Part shown: in pieces, positions 31,013-39,649 of the stretch | How the letters are laid out: each line of letters starts with the position of its first letter | How positions within the stretch are numbered: position 1 is the stretch's first letter | Source of the DNA: Litchfieldia alkalitelluris | Lineage (GTDB): Bacteria; Bacillota; Bacilli; Bacillales; Salisediminibacteriaceae | Assembly: GCF_002153425.1 (NCBI RefSeq) | Contig: NZ_KZ119600.1 | Location: 2,965,920 to 3,029,919 of the forward strand | Length of the DNA: 64,000 nt | Reading direction: 5' to 3' | The notes under the pieces: generated by a model | What the model saw: the letters and a program-made list of their open reading frames with translations, nothing else | What the model was told of the DNA's origin: nothing | The model's database searches: none | Program-made: the position numbers and the translations under genes

Positions 31013-31056
31013 AAGGAAACGGAAAGGCTTCTATTGGCCTAACCGTTTTCTTTTTT
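31013..31056 (+). terminator. Terminator of the Hsp20-yppG unit
   Basis: GGAAACGG and CCGTTTTC form the base of an imperfect stem with AGGC/GCCT inside, followed by TTTTTT. Confidence 0.7.
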
Positions 31057-31205
31057 GATGTCTCTATAAAACTATATTTTTGTTTATCTGTACGGAACTC
31101 CCTCTCCGTAGGCGGCTAAACCCTTCTTTAAAAGCACAACCTTTATAATTCAGCGTTTCTCTATGCTAAACTAGTATTATAACTAGTTTAAGGGAGGTCT
31201 TTATA

Positions 31206-31955
31206 ATGAATAAGGTTATAAATACAATACTTAATCACCGTTCAATAAGAAATTTTAAAGATGAGCCACTTCAGGATGAACACATAAAGATCATTGTAGA
31301 GTCTGCTCAAATGGCTTCCACATCAAGCTACATACAAGCATACACCATTATAGGTGTAAAAGACCGTAAAACAAAGTCAAAATTGGCTAACCTAGCAGGG
31401 AATCAATCTTACGTAGAACAAAATGGTCACTTTTTTGTTTTCTGTGCAGATCTTCATCGCCACGCCTGTGCTGGAAAGATGGAAAATGTAGATGTGCAAA
31501 TGTCCCTCCAAAGTACAGAGAAATTTATGGTCGCCATAATTGATGCGTCTTTAGCGGCACAAAATGCTGCTATTGCTGCAGAATCTCTAGGATTAGGAAT
31601 TTGTTATATAGGTGGTATACGAAATAATTTGGAGAAGGTTTCAAATCTATTAAAACTGCCTAAATATGTCGTCCCCCTATTCGGATTAGCAGTTGGTGTT
31701 CCTGCTAGCAGTACCGAACAAAAGCCCCGATTACCTTTTGATCATATTTATCATGAGGAAGTTTATCAGCAAAATGAAACAGATTATATAGACCAACTGA
31801 ATAAGTATAACAGTACGATATCGTCATATTACAATAAAAGAACCAATGGCAAACGTAAAGATAGATGGACTGAACAAATGGCTACTATGCTTTCAACTCC
31901 AAAACGAACAAACATGAAGGAGTTTTTGCAAGGTAAAGGCTACTTAAAGGACTAG
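31206..31955 (+). CDS. nfrA: NADPH-dependent nitro/flavin reductase NfrA
   Basis: A 249-residue nitroreductase-family flavoprotein close to B. subtilis NfrA: MNKVINTILNHRSIRNF at the N terminus, AQMASTSSYIQAYTIIGV near 36-53, GLGICYIGGIRN near 130-141. It binds FMN and reduces nitro compounds, FMN or disulfides with NADPH. AAGGGAGGTC precedes the ATG. It is a single gene and is probably part of a disulfide/oxidative stress response, as nfrA is in B. subtilis. Confidence 0.9.
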   Translation: MNKVINTILNHRSIRNFKDEPLQDEHIKIIVESAQMASTSSYIQAYTIIGVKDRKTKSKLANLAGNQSYVEQNGHFFVFCADLHRHACAGKMENVDVQMSLQSTEKFMVAIIDASLAAQNAAIAAESLGLGICYIGGIRNNLEKVSNLLKLPKYVVPLFGLAVGVPASSTEQKPRLPFDHIYHEEVYQQNETDYIDQLNKYNSTISSYYNKRTNGKRKDRWTEQMATMLSTPKRTNMKEFLQGKGYLKD

Positions 31956-31970
31956 AAAATGAAGATCAAT

Positions 31971-32000
31971 AGGGGGTTGTAAAGATACCCCCTATAAAAA
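31971..32000 (+). terminator. Terminator of nfrA
   Basis: AGGGGGT (31971-31977) pairs with ACCCCCT (31987-31993), followed by ATAAAAA; the T-run is poor. Confidence 0.45.
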
Positions 32001-32092
32001 GAGAGAGTTTATCCCACCACTACGTAACAAAGAGGATGCTAGGTCATGAATACCTGGCACCCTCCTTTCTTATGAGCAATATATACTGTTAT

Positions 32093-32323
32093 TTAATTTA
32101 TGCTATATGCATTTAGTTCTGTATCCATTACTGGGAAAAGTGCTAGGATATTTTCGCGGTTAAATTTTCTATAGCCTTTTCGTAAATGACAGAATCCACC
32201 TAACCATTTCTCATCATACTTTTCAACAGAGACCATACGTTTTGTAACGATTCCCTTATTTGACTGATACATGATAATAACAGGACGTTTCATTTGTATA
32301 GCCCGTCGCAAAATACCCTCCAT
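32093..32323 (-). CDS. Small WYL-like domain protein
   Basis: A 76-residue protein that reads like an isolated WYL-type SH3 module: RPVIIMYQSNKGIVTKRMVS then WLGGFCHLRKGYRKFNRENI. I placed the start at 32323 because GAGGGGGATGG precedes that ATG. Isolated modules of this kind bind nucleic acids or small ligands in related families; here the role is unknown. Confidence 0.55.
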   Translation of the reverse strand: MEGILRRAIQMKRPVIIMYQSNKGIVTKRMVSVEKYDEKWLGGFCHLRKGYRKFNRENILALFPVMDTELNAYSIN

Positions 32324-32414
32324 CACACCATCCCCCTCACTATATAAGAACAAACGTTCTAAATACATTATACGAACTAAAGTTCCTATTTTCAAGTGAT
32401 ACTACTCTTATTTT

Positions 32415-33578
32415 CTATGTGTTCCATTCTTTTTTTATAAGGGGGTAGCGTTGTTTTGTAATGGAACCATTTTTAGGATATGTTTTATTTGAATGTTGAC
32501 AACATTCCAGCATTGCTGATACAACCCTTTTCCTAGCAGGGAAAATGTCAGAATCATGTTGAAGTTTTTCCTTTTGACCTCTAATAATTTCAGATATCTT
32601 GATCCCTTTGTGTAATACGGTAATATTATCGCGATTTTTTAAAACAGCTTGATTTATTTTTTCTTGTCCAGGCAATGGAGAGAGTATTCCTGTAGGAATA
32701 TTCCATAATATTGCCTCTGCCATCGAAACACCCCCTGGTTTTGATATGAAAAAATCAGCTGATTTCACATACTCATGGTAATTAGAAGAAAATGGAAGGA
32801 GGTGAACGACAGAACCATTTTTTAATCGGAGTCTCTTTCTTTCCTGACATGCCTTTCCTTGAAACCAAATAATAAAGCTTGGAAGTCTATCTTTCTCTAG
32901 GAGTGTCAATACTTCCTTCTCTCTTATTAGACCTTCCCCTCCACCGGAAATAACGATAAACGGTTTATTATCAGGGATTGACAATTCCTTTCTAGTTATA
33001 TCTTGAGCATTATCATTTTTTCTTTTATCCCAAATCTCCCTAGTTGGTATTCCATATGCAAAGAATTGGCAATTAGGGTATTTTCTTTTTAACCCGTCCA
33101 TCTCTTTCTCTTGAGCAACAAAAGTTCCATCTAAGTTAGGAGAAATGGAGAGACTGTGCGTATTAAAATCAGTCAATACGGAAAAAATTTTTAAGTGATT
33201 TTGTTCCCTCAATACCTTCTTTTTCATATATAAGCAAAGTTGTGTAGCTAGGGGGTGAGTACCAATCATGACATCGTATCTCTCGGCTTTACAATGCTCA
33301 AATAACTCCTTCCACCACAGTGCTAATAGAGGCTGTAGAGCATAGGACGAGACCCTGTTATCTGTTAATCGATACGTCAAATCCCATATATAAGGAAGTG
33401 TATGAATACATTTATAATAAGTTTTTTTTATTCCACTTGAAGTTTTCTTTTCCATAAAAGACATAATATCAATAATTGTTGGTTGATACCCTAATCTCTC
33501 CCATTCCTCTTTTAATGCGATACTGACTTGATGATGTCCTTCTCCAATTGAAATTGTAAAAATTGCAATGCGTTCCAT
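32415..33578 (-). CDS. MGDG synthase/UgtP-like glycosyltransferase
   Basis: A 387-residue GT28-type glycosyltransferase. The N-terminal domain has the MGDG synthase pattern (ISIGEGHHQVSIALKEEW near 9-26, SGIKKTYYKCIHTLPYIWD near 49-67), and the C-terminal domain carries VISGGGEGLI near 210 and the donor-binding SKPGGVSMAEAI near 288-299. Relatives transfer glucose to diacylglycerol for glycolipids and lipoteichoic acid anchors. I chose the start MERIAIF at 33578 after GGAGTGG. Confidence 0.8.
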   Translation of the reverse strand: MERIAIFTISIGEGHHQVSIALKEEWERLGYQPTIIDIMSFMEKKTSSGIKKTYYKCIHTLPYIWDLTYRLTDNRVSSYALQPLLALWWKELFEHCKAERYDVMIGTHPLATQLCLYMKKKVLREQNHLKIFSVLTDFNTHSLSISPNLDGTFVAQEKEMDGLKRKYPNCQFFAYGIPTREIWDKRKNDNAQDITRKELSIPDNKPFIVISGGGEGLIREKEVLTLLEKDRLPSFIIWFQGKACQERKRLRLKNGSVVHLLPFSSNYHEYVKSADFFISKPGGVSMAEAILWNIPTGILSPLPGQEKINQAVLKNRDNITVLHKGIKISEIIRGQKEKLQHDSDIFPARKRVVSAMLECCQHSNKTYPKNGSITKQRYPLIKKEWNT

Positions 33579-33688
33579 TTTTACCACTCCATCCTATTCA
33601 TTCTTAGTATCACAGGATTTGTGGAAAAAAATACAAAAAGAAAACTTCCCTAAGTATAAAGACGCTTAAAGAAGTTTCCTAAGTCTAA

Positions 33689-34114
33689 TTATATTCCCTT
33701 TGTCATTGTAACATGGGCAATTCCTGCATCATAGAAAACATCTGACACAGTTTCATACCCAAGCTTCAAATAGAATGGTTCTGCATGGGTCTGGGCATTG
33801 AGCTTTATTTGAGATACATGCTCCTTCGCCGTACTCTCCATCTTTGCCATAAGCTGTTCTCCTACCCCTTTTTTCCGCAAAGACTTAATTACACAAACTC
33901 TCTCAACTTTTGCATAGTCACCATCATACCTCAGTCTACCTGCACCAACTGGAGTATGATTATCATAAACGATAAAATGGGTAGCTTCCTTTTCACGTTC
34001 ATCAATTTCAATTTCTTCAGGAACTTGTTGCTCCTCAATAAATACTTTCCGCCTTACTGAATATGCATCATTCATTTCCTCTTCTGATGTAACAACCTTC
34101 ACGTCTAATTCCAA
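33689..34114 (-). CDS. yjcF: GNAT N-acetyltransferase YjcF
   Basis: A 141-residue GNAT-fold acetyltransferase. The acetyl-CoA-binding motif is RVCVIKSLRKKGVGEQLM near 71-88. The start is TTG at 34114, nine bases after AGGAAGGG. It lies directly downstream of yjcG (one-base gap), as in B. subtilis. The substrate is unknown. Confidence 0.82.
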   Translation of the reverse strand: MELDVKVVTSEEEMNDAYSVRRKVFIEEQQVPEEIEIDEREKEATHFIVYDNHTPVGAGRLRYDGDYAKVERVCVIKSLRKKGVGEQLMAKMESTAKEHVSQIKLNAQTHAEPFYLKLGYETVSDVFYDAGIAHVTMTKGI

Positions 34115-34115
34115 A

Positions 34116-34631
34116 TTAATGATCCCTTCCTAATAAAAAAGTTTCATATGCTGTCCACGTTCCGTTTTCCAGTTGGTAAAGAAGGGAAAAACGGTCTACG
34201 GTTTCTTCATGACGAATGTCCTCTAGTTTTAATCTCCCATATACATCTGAGCACTCATCATTATCCAAATCTTGTCCAATTGTAATATGTGGAATGAACT
34301 GGTACTTCAATTCATGCTGTAACATTCCACTATTAAGTTTCTCATGTAAAGTTGTGAGCTCAGCGGTGTCCCTAACCTTCATATAAATCGTATTAGTAAC
34401 TGGATAAAATGAGCTGAATTTGTATACTTCCAAAGTAAAAGGGCTCACTTCTTTTGCCACATTACGTATATGACTAACAATCTCCCCCACATTACCTTCG
34501 TCAGCTTCAAAGGCTTCCTTCAGCGTCAAATGAGGGGGAATCATCGAATAGCGAGAATCATACCGCTTTCGATATGAATTAGCAACATCCTGTAGTTTCT
34601 TCGATGGAAAAATAGCAATTCCGTATCTCAT
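34116..34631 (-). CDS. yjcG: 2H phosphoesterase family protein YjcG
   Basis: A 171-residue protein of the 2'-5' RNA ligase/2H phosphoesterase superfamily. The two HxT motifs are visible: PPHLTL near 32-37 and IPHITIG near 113-119. The start [20 protein letters not shown] is typical of YjcG. AAGGAGGGG precedes the ATG. It probably acts on cyclic phosphates or RNA ends; the substrate is unknown. It forms an operon with yjcF. Confidence 0.9.
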   Translation of the reverse strand: MRYGIAIFPSKKLQDVANSYRKRYDSRYSMIPPHLTLKEAFEADEGNVGEIVSHIRNVAKEVSPFTLEVYKFSSFYPVTNTIYMKVRDTAELTTLHEKLNSGMLQHELKYQFIPHITIGQDLDNDECSDVYGRLKLEDIRHEETVDRFSLLYQLENGTWTAYETFLLGRDH

Positions 34632-34888
34632 CTTTTCCCCTCCTTCAGTATCTTTTCAATATTTTAACACAATTTTGTCTATTACATGATTCATTCACAT
34701 TTTTTTTTCAGTAAAAAAAATCAAAATCCTTCTTTAAAAAGTATACCGTGAATATTGGTTACTCTATGTCATTTCACAAATATTCACTCGTTTACACAAA
34801 AGGTACAAGTGCGACATCTGCTCATTTTCTATATTTATGTTAGAATACTAGTCATATAGTTTATATTCGTGAAGGAGTGAAATGAAAC

Positions 34889-35449
34889 ATGGGAGAGAAA
34901 CAACCAGTCCACTGTAAAGTTGTAGAAAAGGCAGCACGAGAACTATTAGCAGAACGAGGAGTAACACTCGAAGCTATTGCAGAAATCGTTTTCGATATGC
35001 AGTATCAATATAATAAATCACTAACAATGGCAGATTGCATCGATAGTGTAGACAAGGTACTTCAAAAACGTGAAATACAACATGCTGTCCTCGTTGGGAT
35101 CGAACTTGACAAACTAGCTGAAAAGAAAATGCTCTCTGAACCACTACAATCCATTATTGAGTCTGACGAAGGACTATTCGGTGTAGATGAAACCCTTGCA
35201 CTAGGGTCAGTATTTGGTTATGGAAGTATTGCCGTAACAACGTTTGGCTATCTTGATAAAGAGAAAGTTGGTATTATAAAGGAATTAGATACAAAATCAG
35301 ACGATTCTGTCAACACCTTCCTAGACGATTTGCTTTGCAGTATAGCAGCAAATGCTTCAAGTAGGCTTGCGCACCGCTTACGTGATCGGCAAGAACGTTT
35401 GAGAGAAGAAGAAATTGAACGCCGAGACCGTGAAGAACGTATTGGTTAG
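34889..35449 (+). CDS. Phosphatidylglycerophosphatase A family protein (YutG)
   Basis: A 186-residue protein of the PgpA family, similar in design to B. subtilis YutG: helical N terminus, FGVDETLALGSVFGYGSIAV near 96-115, LDDLLCSIAANASSRLAHR near 149-167, and a highly charged C-terminal tail (RLREEEIERRDREERIG). Family members dephosphorylate phosphatidylglycerophosphate; the soluble YutG-type members lack clear membrane segments and their role is less certain. GAAGGAGTG precedes the ATG. Confidence 0.75.
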   Translation: MGEKQPVHCKVVEKAARELLAERGVTLEAIAEIVFDMQYQYNKSLTMADCIDSVDKVLQKREIQHAVLVGIELDKLAEKKMLSEPLQSIIESDEGLFGVDETLALGSVFGYGSIAVTTFGYLDKEKVGIIKELDTKSDDSVNTFLDDLLCSIAANASSRLAHRLRDRQERLREEEIERRDREERIG

Positions 35450-35599
35450 CACTATACTAATGGGTGCATTAAGCGTTGATTAAATTGTCATATTGAGGGG
35501 AGGTGAATAACATACCTCCCTGCTCTTTTGATTTCTTGATTAATTTTCCAGTAAATGATATATTTTTCTTCAGTGACGAAAAATATTGAGGTGAAAATA

Positions 35600-35806
35600 G
35601 TGGAAAACAAAAATCAAGCAGAGCCTTCACAGAAAAAGACACGATGGATCTATTTAAAAAAGGTATTTACCTCAAAATTTCAGGCTAATTGTTTAAAAGC
35701 AAAGCTAGAAGATAATTGGCAAAATGGCTATGAAATCCCACCATGGGTTGAAATTAGAAAACTTAAAAATGAACGCTATGTTGTCCGTTATACGTACGAT
35801 GAATAA
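35600..35806 (+). CDS. Small SPOR-like protein, function unknown
   Basis: A 68-residue basic protein: TRWIYLKKVFTSKFQANCLK then PPWVEIRKLKNERYVVRYTY. The helix-strand pattern looks like a small SPOR-type module, but I am not certain. I placed the start at GTG 35600 because TTGAGGTGA lies just upstream. It lies 94 bp before tRNA-Val, outside the mobile element. Confidence 0.5.
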   Translation: MENKNQAEPSQKKTRWIYLKKVFTSKFQANCLKAKLEDNWQNGYEIPPWVEIRKLKNERYVVRYTYDE

Positions 35807-35839
35807 ATGTTTTCCACACTACTTATTATTTCAAGAGTC

Positions 35840-35868
35840 TTGACATTATTTAATAATTCGTCTATATT
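35840..35868 (+). promoter_or_regulatory. Promoter of tRNA-Val
   Basis: TTGACA (35840-35845) and TATATT (35863-35868) are separated by 17 nt. Transcription would begin about 25 nt before the tRNA. Confidence 0.75.
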
Positions 35869-35900
35869 ATAATTTGTCGCTTATCATAAATGATTAAATC

Positions 35901-35975
35901 GAGCCGTTAGCTCAGCGGGAGAGCACTTGCTTGACAGGCAAGGGGTCGTTGGTTCAAATCCAATACGGCTCACCA
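35901..35975 (+). tRNA. tRNA-Val (GAC), integration target of the mobile element
   Basis: A 75-nt cloverleaf with encoded CCA. The acceptor stem is GAGCCGT/ACGGCTC, the anticodon arm CTTGC-TTGACAG-GCAAG gives anticodon GAC (valine), and the T arm has GGTTCAAATCC. The last 46 nt plus one base are duplicated at the far end of the element (52679), so this copy was kept intact on integration. Confidence 0.93.
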
Positions 35976-35976
35976 T
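35930..35976. repeat. Left attachment site (47-bp direct repeat, copy 1)
   Basis: The sequence from CTTGACAGGC to GGCTCACCAT is identical to 52679-52725. It covers the anticodon-loop to CCA part of tRNA-Val, a typical target for tyrosine recombinases. Confidence 0.93.
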
Positions 35977-36056
35977 ACATATGTACCAACGGTTTCAGCC
36001 GTTAATGAACGAATAAAAAGAAAGTGGTTGCAGTCGCACCCTAATTCTTGAACAAT

Positions 36057-36091
36057 AACCATTTCACAGAAAAATGTGAGGTGGTTTTTTT
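36057..36091 (+). terminator. Terminator hairpin that contains the integrase ribosome binding site
   Basis: AACCATTTCACA (36057-36068) pairs with TGTGAGGTGGTT (36075-36086) over 12 bp with two G-U pairs, followed by seven T (36085-36091). It would stop transcription from tRNA-Val. The descending strand contains GAGGTGG, the only ribosome binding site for the integrase. Confidence 0.75.
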
Positions 36092-36092
36092 G

Positions 36093-37007
36093 TTGTTAAA
36101 ATTTGCAATTGAAGATTTTCTGGATGATCGGGAGTTTAAGAATGTCACAAAGCCAACCCTAGACACGTACAAAGTTATTTTTAAACAATTTTCGCATTAT
36201 GTATCTGAACAAGGTGTGGTTAATGTAGAGGACATCACACCAAATCTCATGAAAAAGTATTTTGTCTATTGTAGTAAAGAATTAGGTAACAATGTTGTAT
36301 CTGTAAATGCAAAAATAAGAAGATTAAGAGCGTTCATGAATTACATGGTGGAAGAAGAAGTAATAAGTAAAAGTCCAATGGAAAAAATCCAACAAAGTAA
36401 AGAAGATATTAGAATTAATGTCTTTACGAACTACCACATCAAGCAAATGTTAAAATACTATCGTAAAATTCAGCAAAGAGAAAAAGAGTTTTGGGCATAC
36501 CGTGACCACACTATTATACTTTTCCTTTTAGGAACTGGTGTGAGATTAAATGAAATGTGTAATACAAAATGGTCAGATATTGACTTTAAAGAACATCACT
36601 TAATTGTTTTTGGTAAAGCAAGAATGACACAAACTATTCCACTAGCAGAAAAACTTGTAAAAGAATTATCTGCATACAAACTATATTGTGAAACATATTT
36701 TGGAGAAGTTAATGAATATGTCTTTACGAATATAAGAAACAAACGAATGACTGATGAAGCAGTAAAGAATGTATTTAAACGATTGAAAACAATCATGAAT
36801 TTTCGTGATGTGCGTTTATCGGCTCATACGTTCCGCCACACTTTCGCTCACAGGTGTTTAATGTCTGGAATGGATGTGTTTACACTACAAAAACTCATGA
36901 GACATAATAGTTTAAATACCACTCAAAAATATCTTGCTTTATGGGGTCATGATCTACGTAAACAATCTGAAAAGTACAATCCATTAAACACAATGGATAT
37001 ATTTTAA
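36093..37007 (+). CDS. int: Tyrosine recombinase (integrase)
   Basis: A 304-residue phage-type integrase. The N-terminal SAM-like core-binding domain covers about 5-100. Catalytic residues are visible: Arg in LGTGVRLNEMC, HTFRHTFAHRC (HxxR) and the nucleophile Tyr in RHNSLNTTQKYLAL. It would catalyse site-specific integration at tRNA-Val and, with an unknown excisionase, excision. The start is probably TTG at 36093 (or 36090), eight bases after GAGGTGG; there is no ATG nearby. The adjacent attachment repeat supports its role. No excisionase gene is recognisable. Confidence 0.9.
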   Translation: MLKFAIEDFLDDREFKNVTKPTLDTYKVIFKQFSHYVSEQGVVNVEDITPNLMKKYFVYCSKELGNNVVSVNAKIRRLRAFMNYMVEEEVISKSPMEKIQQSKEDIRINVFTNYHIKQMLKYYRKIQQREKEFWAYRDHTIILFLLGTGVRLNEMCNTKWSDIDFKEHHLIVFGKARMTQTIPLAEKLVKELSAYKLYCETYFGEVNEYVFTNIRNKRMTDEAVKNVFKRLKTIMNFRDVRLSAHTFRHTFAHRCLMSGMDVFTLQKLMRHNSLNTTQKYLALWGHDLRKQSEKYNPLNTMDIF

Positions 37008-37021
37008 GGGAGGTCGAACCA

Positions 37022-37183
37022 ATGAATAAATTTAGACCTTCCATCATCCACTATGCAAGTTATGTAGATATTACTAAGATACTAGATGAAATGATTCAAG
37101 ATACCGATAATGAACAATTCATTACCATTCTTACTGAAAAGAAAGAAGAAGTTTCAGAACGATATAATAAAAATTTCAAATAA
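37022..37183 (+). CDS. Small protein of the mobile element
   Basis: A 53-residue protein, MNKFRPSIIHYASYVDITKI at the N terminus, then charged and helical. It starts 14 bp after the integrase stop with GGGAGGTCG as ribosome binding site, so it is probably cotranscribed with int. It could be an excisionase or regulator by position only; no DNA-binding motif is evident. Confidence 0.5.
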   Translation: MNKFRPSIIHYASYVDITKILDEMIQDTDNEQFITILTEKKEEVSERYNKNFK

Positions 37184-37197
37184 AGGGGTTTTATAAA

Positions 37198-37425
37198 ATG
37201 AACAAATATGAAGTGTATTCCACTATCAGCCTTCCAGTCTCAATTGAGGTTAATGCAAACAGTAAAGAACATGCTATGATGATTGCACAATATAAGATGA
37301 ATGAAATGATTGTAAAGGAAATTAAGGTACAAATTACAACATTGAACAATCAGAAAGTTAAACCAACTGTCCATGATTGGAACATAGATATTGATTGTAC
37401 GCATGAAGAAGATGTAACTGCATAA
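37198..37425 (+). CDS. Small protein of the mobile element (DpnD/PcfM-like pattern)
   Basis: A 75-residue protein beginning MNKYEVYSTISLPVSIEVNA, then EHAMMIAQYKM. A short strand-rich start followed by an Ala/Glu-rich helix recalls the DpnD/PcfM-like domain of mobile elements, but this is weak. It is the last gene of the rightward int unit; AAAGGGG precedes the ATG. Confidence 0.45.
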   Translation: MNKYEVYSTISLPVSIEVNANSKEHAMMIAQYKMNEMIVKEIKVQITTLNNQKVKPTVHDWNIDIDCTHEEDVTA

Positions 37426-37592
37426 CCATTTTGGAGGACTGATTATAGTCCTCCTTTTTATTTCCTTCTCACGTTATTACAAATAGTGTTCTCACAATAT
37501 TAGAGTTGTCGAGGGGTAATATACCTAAACTACCTCATATATCTTTTTTCGTACATTGTAACTTATGATATTCGCCTTAAAATTGATTCTAA

Positions 37593-38183
37593 TTAAATTC
37601 TTTCAGCAGTCCATATGAGTAATCCTACTTTTGTCTTGTCTACGTCTATAATATTCCATTCAGAACCCATGACATTAAATGTATCATTAATACTAAAATC
37701 TCTAGTATCTTCATTATTTTGTACTGTAATTATCACTTGATTTTCTGGAATGTTAATTGCTTCATTACCTGTAATATCAAACTTACGATTATCTGCAATT
37801 ACAGGAAAGTCAATCCATTCTGTCACCCTTTCCTCATATATTGGAAACCCTCTCCAATCATCACCAATGTAAACTAATTCTGTTCCACCAGGTATTTCAA
37901 TTGTGTAATTACAATGTCTCATAATAGATTTATAAGTGACATTTCGCTTTGCTTCCGTTTCAGTGATAACCATAAATGGCTTATCATTGTATGTAACTAA
38001 ATCTCCACGTTTAATAGTGTCTAATGTGGAAACCATACGATCATCATAGTCAATAATTCTATTCAAAAGTGGAGTAGTAATTAGTGCCTTTGAAGGATGG
38101 TTGTTAATTAGAATGTCAATTCCTGCTTGATCTAATAAGTATTGAAAGTCCTCTGCTGCTTCATTCCTATCAAATAAATTCAA
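37593..38183 (-). CDS. Probable head-closure/connector protein
   Basis: A 196-residue strand-rich protein with the pattern of a head completion protein: GDLVTYNDKPFMVITETEAK near 60-79, FNVMGSEWNIIDVDKTKVGL near 166-185. It is the last gene of the leftward packaging unit and follows the 108-residue protein directly. I placed the start at TTG 38183 (MNLFDRNEAAEDF) after AGGAGG. The function is inferred from position and fold pattern, not from a sequence match. Confidence 0.45.
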   Translation of the reverse strand: MNLFDRNEAAEDFQYLLDQAGIDILINNHPSKALITTPLLNRIIDYDDRMVSTLDTIKRGDLVTYNDKPFMVITETEAKRNVTYKSIMRHCNYTIEIPGGTELVYIGDDWRGFPIYEERVTEWIDFPVIADNRKFDITGNEAINIPENQVIITVQNNEDTRDFSINDTFNVMGSEWNIIDVDKTKVGLLIWTAERI

Positions 38184-38195
38184 GTAATGCACCTC

Positions 38196-38522
38196 CTATC
38201 CATTAAACAACATAAAGAAAGACGTATCCTCTTCACTTGTTTTCATTTGCCTAATCTTGCGTTCTAATTGGTCAATACGTGACTGGATATGTTCCGCAAA
38301 ATCAGAAACAGTCATATCATCATACTTGTAACTTTTCATCAAGGATGGCTGGTTGGCAATTGATTCTAAAATAGATAAAGCAGATTGATAAATGGCTTTC
38401 TTAGATTCTGGATTGTATTCAGTATGTGGGGTTAAGTTTGATTCTAATAGGTAAACTTGTAATTCATTTTGTGAAAGGTTAATACCTTTAATCTCCATTT
38501 CAAGACGTTGTAAATTCGTCAT
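38196..38522 (-). CDS. Probable head-tail adaptor protein
   Basis: A 108-residue helical protein, MTNLQRLEMEIKGINLSQNE at the N terminus and HIQSRIDQLERKIRQMKTSE near the C terminus. Small helical adaptors of this size follow capsid or portal genes in SPP1-like phages. AGGAGG lies seven bases before the ATG. It is 12 bp upstream of the connector gene, so the two form a unit. Confidence 0.45.
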   Translation of the reverse strand: MTNLQRLEMEIKGINLSQNELQVYLLESNLTPHTEYNPESKKAIYQSALSILESIANQPSLMKSYKYDDMTVSDFAEHIQSRIDQLERKIRQMKTSEEDTSFFMLFNG

Positions 38523-38564
38523 TGTGTGACCTCCTTTATTAATTGAGTTTTACATAAAAATGAG

Positions 38565-38600
38565 TAAAAGAAAAACGCCTACTGAATAGTAAGCGTTATA
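38565..38600 (-). terminator. Terminator of the 277-residue lipoprotein gene
   Basis: On the minus strand AACGCTTAC and GTAGGCGTT form a hairpin followed by TTTCTTTT. Confidence 0.6.
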
Positions 38601-38608
38601 TTACTTAT

Positions 38609-39442
38609 TTAATTACTCATAAAAGTTGCAAAATGTATAAATGCCATATTCCCTTGATTTGGTTTATAAACTTCACTAGGTACTGAAGCCATTGCCATAA
38701 TTTCCACACTACCATATTCTAACAATTCATTATATAACTCTTGGTTCGCTTCCCTTGGAAAGTACAAATACCAGCCATCTGTGTAATTTCCTCCTTCTGG
38801 AGTTAATCTTACACTGAATGTATATTCTTGATTAGTAAATCCATAATTATAATAGTCACTTAATTCACCTATGCCTGTTATTATAAATCGTTCATCTAAC
38901 ATATTTGCCATGTTGTAACGTATATCATCTACCTCATACTCTATATTGTATTGTGTCATAAAGTTTTCTCTTTCTTCTTCTAACTGATTTTGATATCTGT
39001 TTTCTTCTTTTGAAATAAATGCTAAATCAATATTATCAATACTTAAATTTTTGGAACCATATATTTCTTTCATGTTCTCATATTCTGCTAGATAAGAGTC
39101 TGATAGTTCATTTTCACCTTCCAAAAATAAAATAGATTGTCCTAATGATTCTTTATAGTAATTAATAAAACCATCCAAAATATCAAAATCAGTTTCACTT
39201 AGTACCTCTCCACCATGATCATGGTTTATGGATATATAACTATCTATACTATAACGCATATCACTATCAATAATTTCTCCATTCTCCATCTTTTCATGAG
39301 TGTAGATTGTAAACTGCATTACATTGTCCCAAATTAAATCAGCAACATCATCTGGTTTTTCAACAATCGTTTCTGCTGCTTCTGAGCAACTAACTAAGAA
39401 AGTAACAGAAAACACCAATATTAATAATCCTTTTTTCAACAT
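38609..39442 (-). CDS. Element-encoded lipoprotein 1
   Basis: A 277-residue lipoprotein. The signal peptide MLKKGLLILVFSVTFLVSC ends in a lipobox cysteine. The mature part is acidic with many Tyr, Asn and Glu residues; its C-terminal region (EYTFSVRLTPEGGNYTDGWY) is strand-rich. I placed the start at ATG 39442, eight bases after GGGGG. It has its own terminator, so it is a separate unit within the element. Surface lipoproteins in temperate elements often change phage sensitivity, but that is only an analogy here. Confidence 0.6.
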   Translation of the reverse strand: MLKKGLLILVFSVTFLVSCSEAAETIVEKPDDVADLIWDNVMQFTIYTHEKMENGEIIDSDMRYSIDSYISINHDHGGEVLSETDFDILDGFINYYKESLGQSILFLEGENELSDSYLAEYENMKEIYGSKNLSIDNIDLAFISKEENRYQNQLEEERENFMTQYNIEYEVDDIRYNMANMLDERFIITGIGELSDYYNYGFTNQEYTFSVRLTPEGGNYTDGWYLYFPREANQELYNELLEYGSVEIMAMASVPSEVYKPNQGNMAFIHFATFMSN

Positions 39443-39599
39443 ACACATATCCCCCATTCTCTTTTAATTGAATAAAATAAACTGAATAGTTTAATTTTAC
39501 CATTAAAAAGGTACTAGGAGATCAAACTTTGGAAAATTTTATGAAGAAAGTGGTCGGAGGTAATATTTCTCACCCCTTTCAAAGAAGAGATTAAAACAT

Positions 39600-39640
39600 A
39601 AAAAAGAAGCACCCATAATTGAGTGCTTAAAGTCAAAGAA
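39600..39640 (-). terminator. Terminator of the 126-residue lipoprotein gene
   Basis: On the minus strand AAGCACTCAATTATGGGTGCTT forms a hairpin, followed by CTTTTTTATG. Confidence 0.7.
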
Positions 39641-39649
39641 TATAAAATT

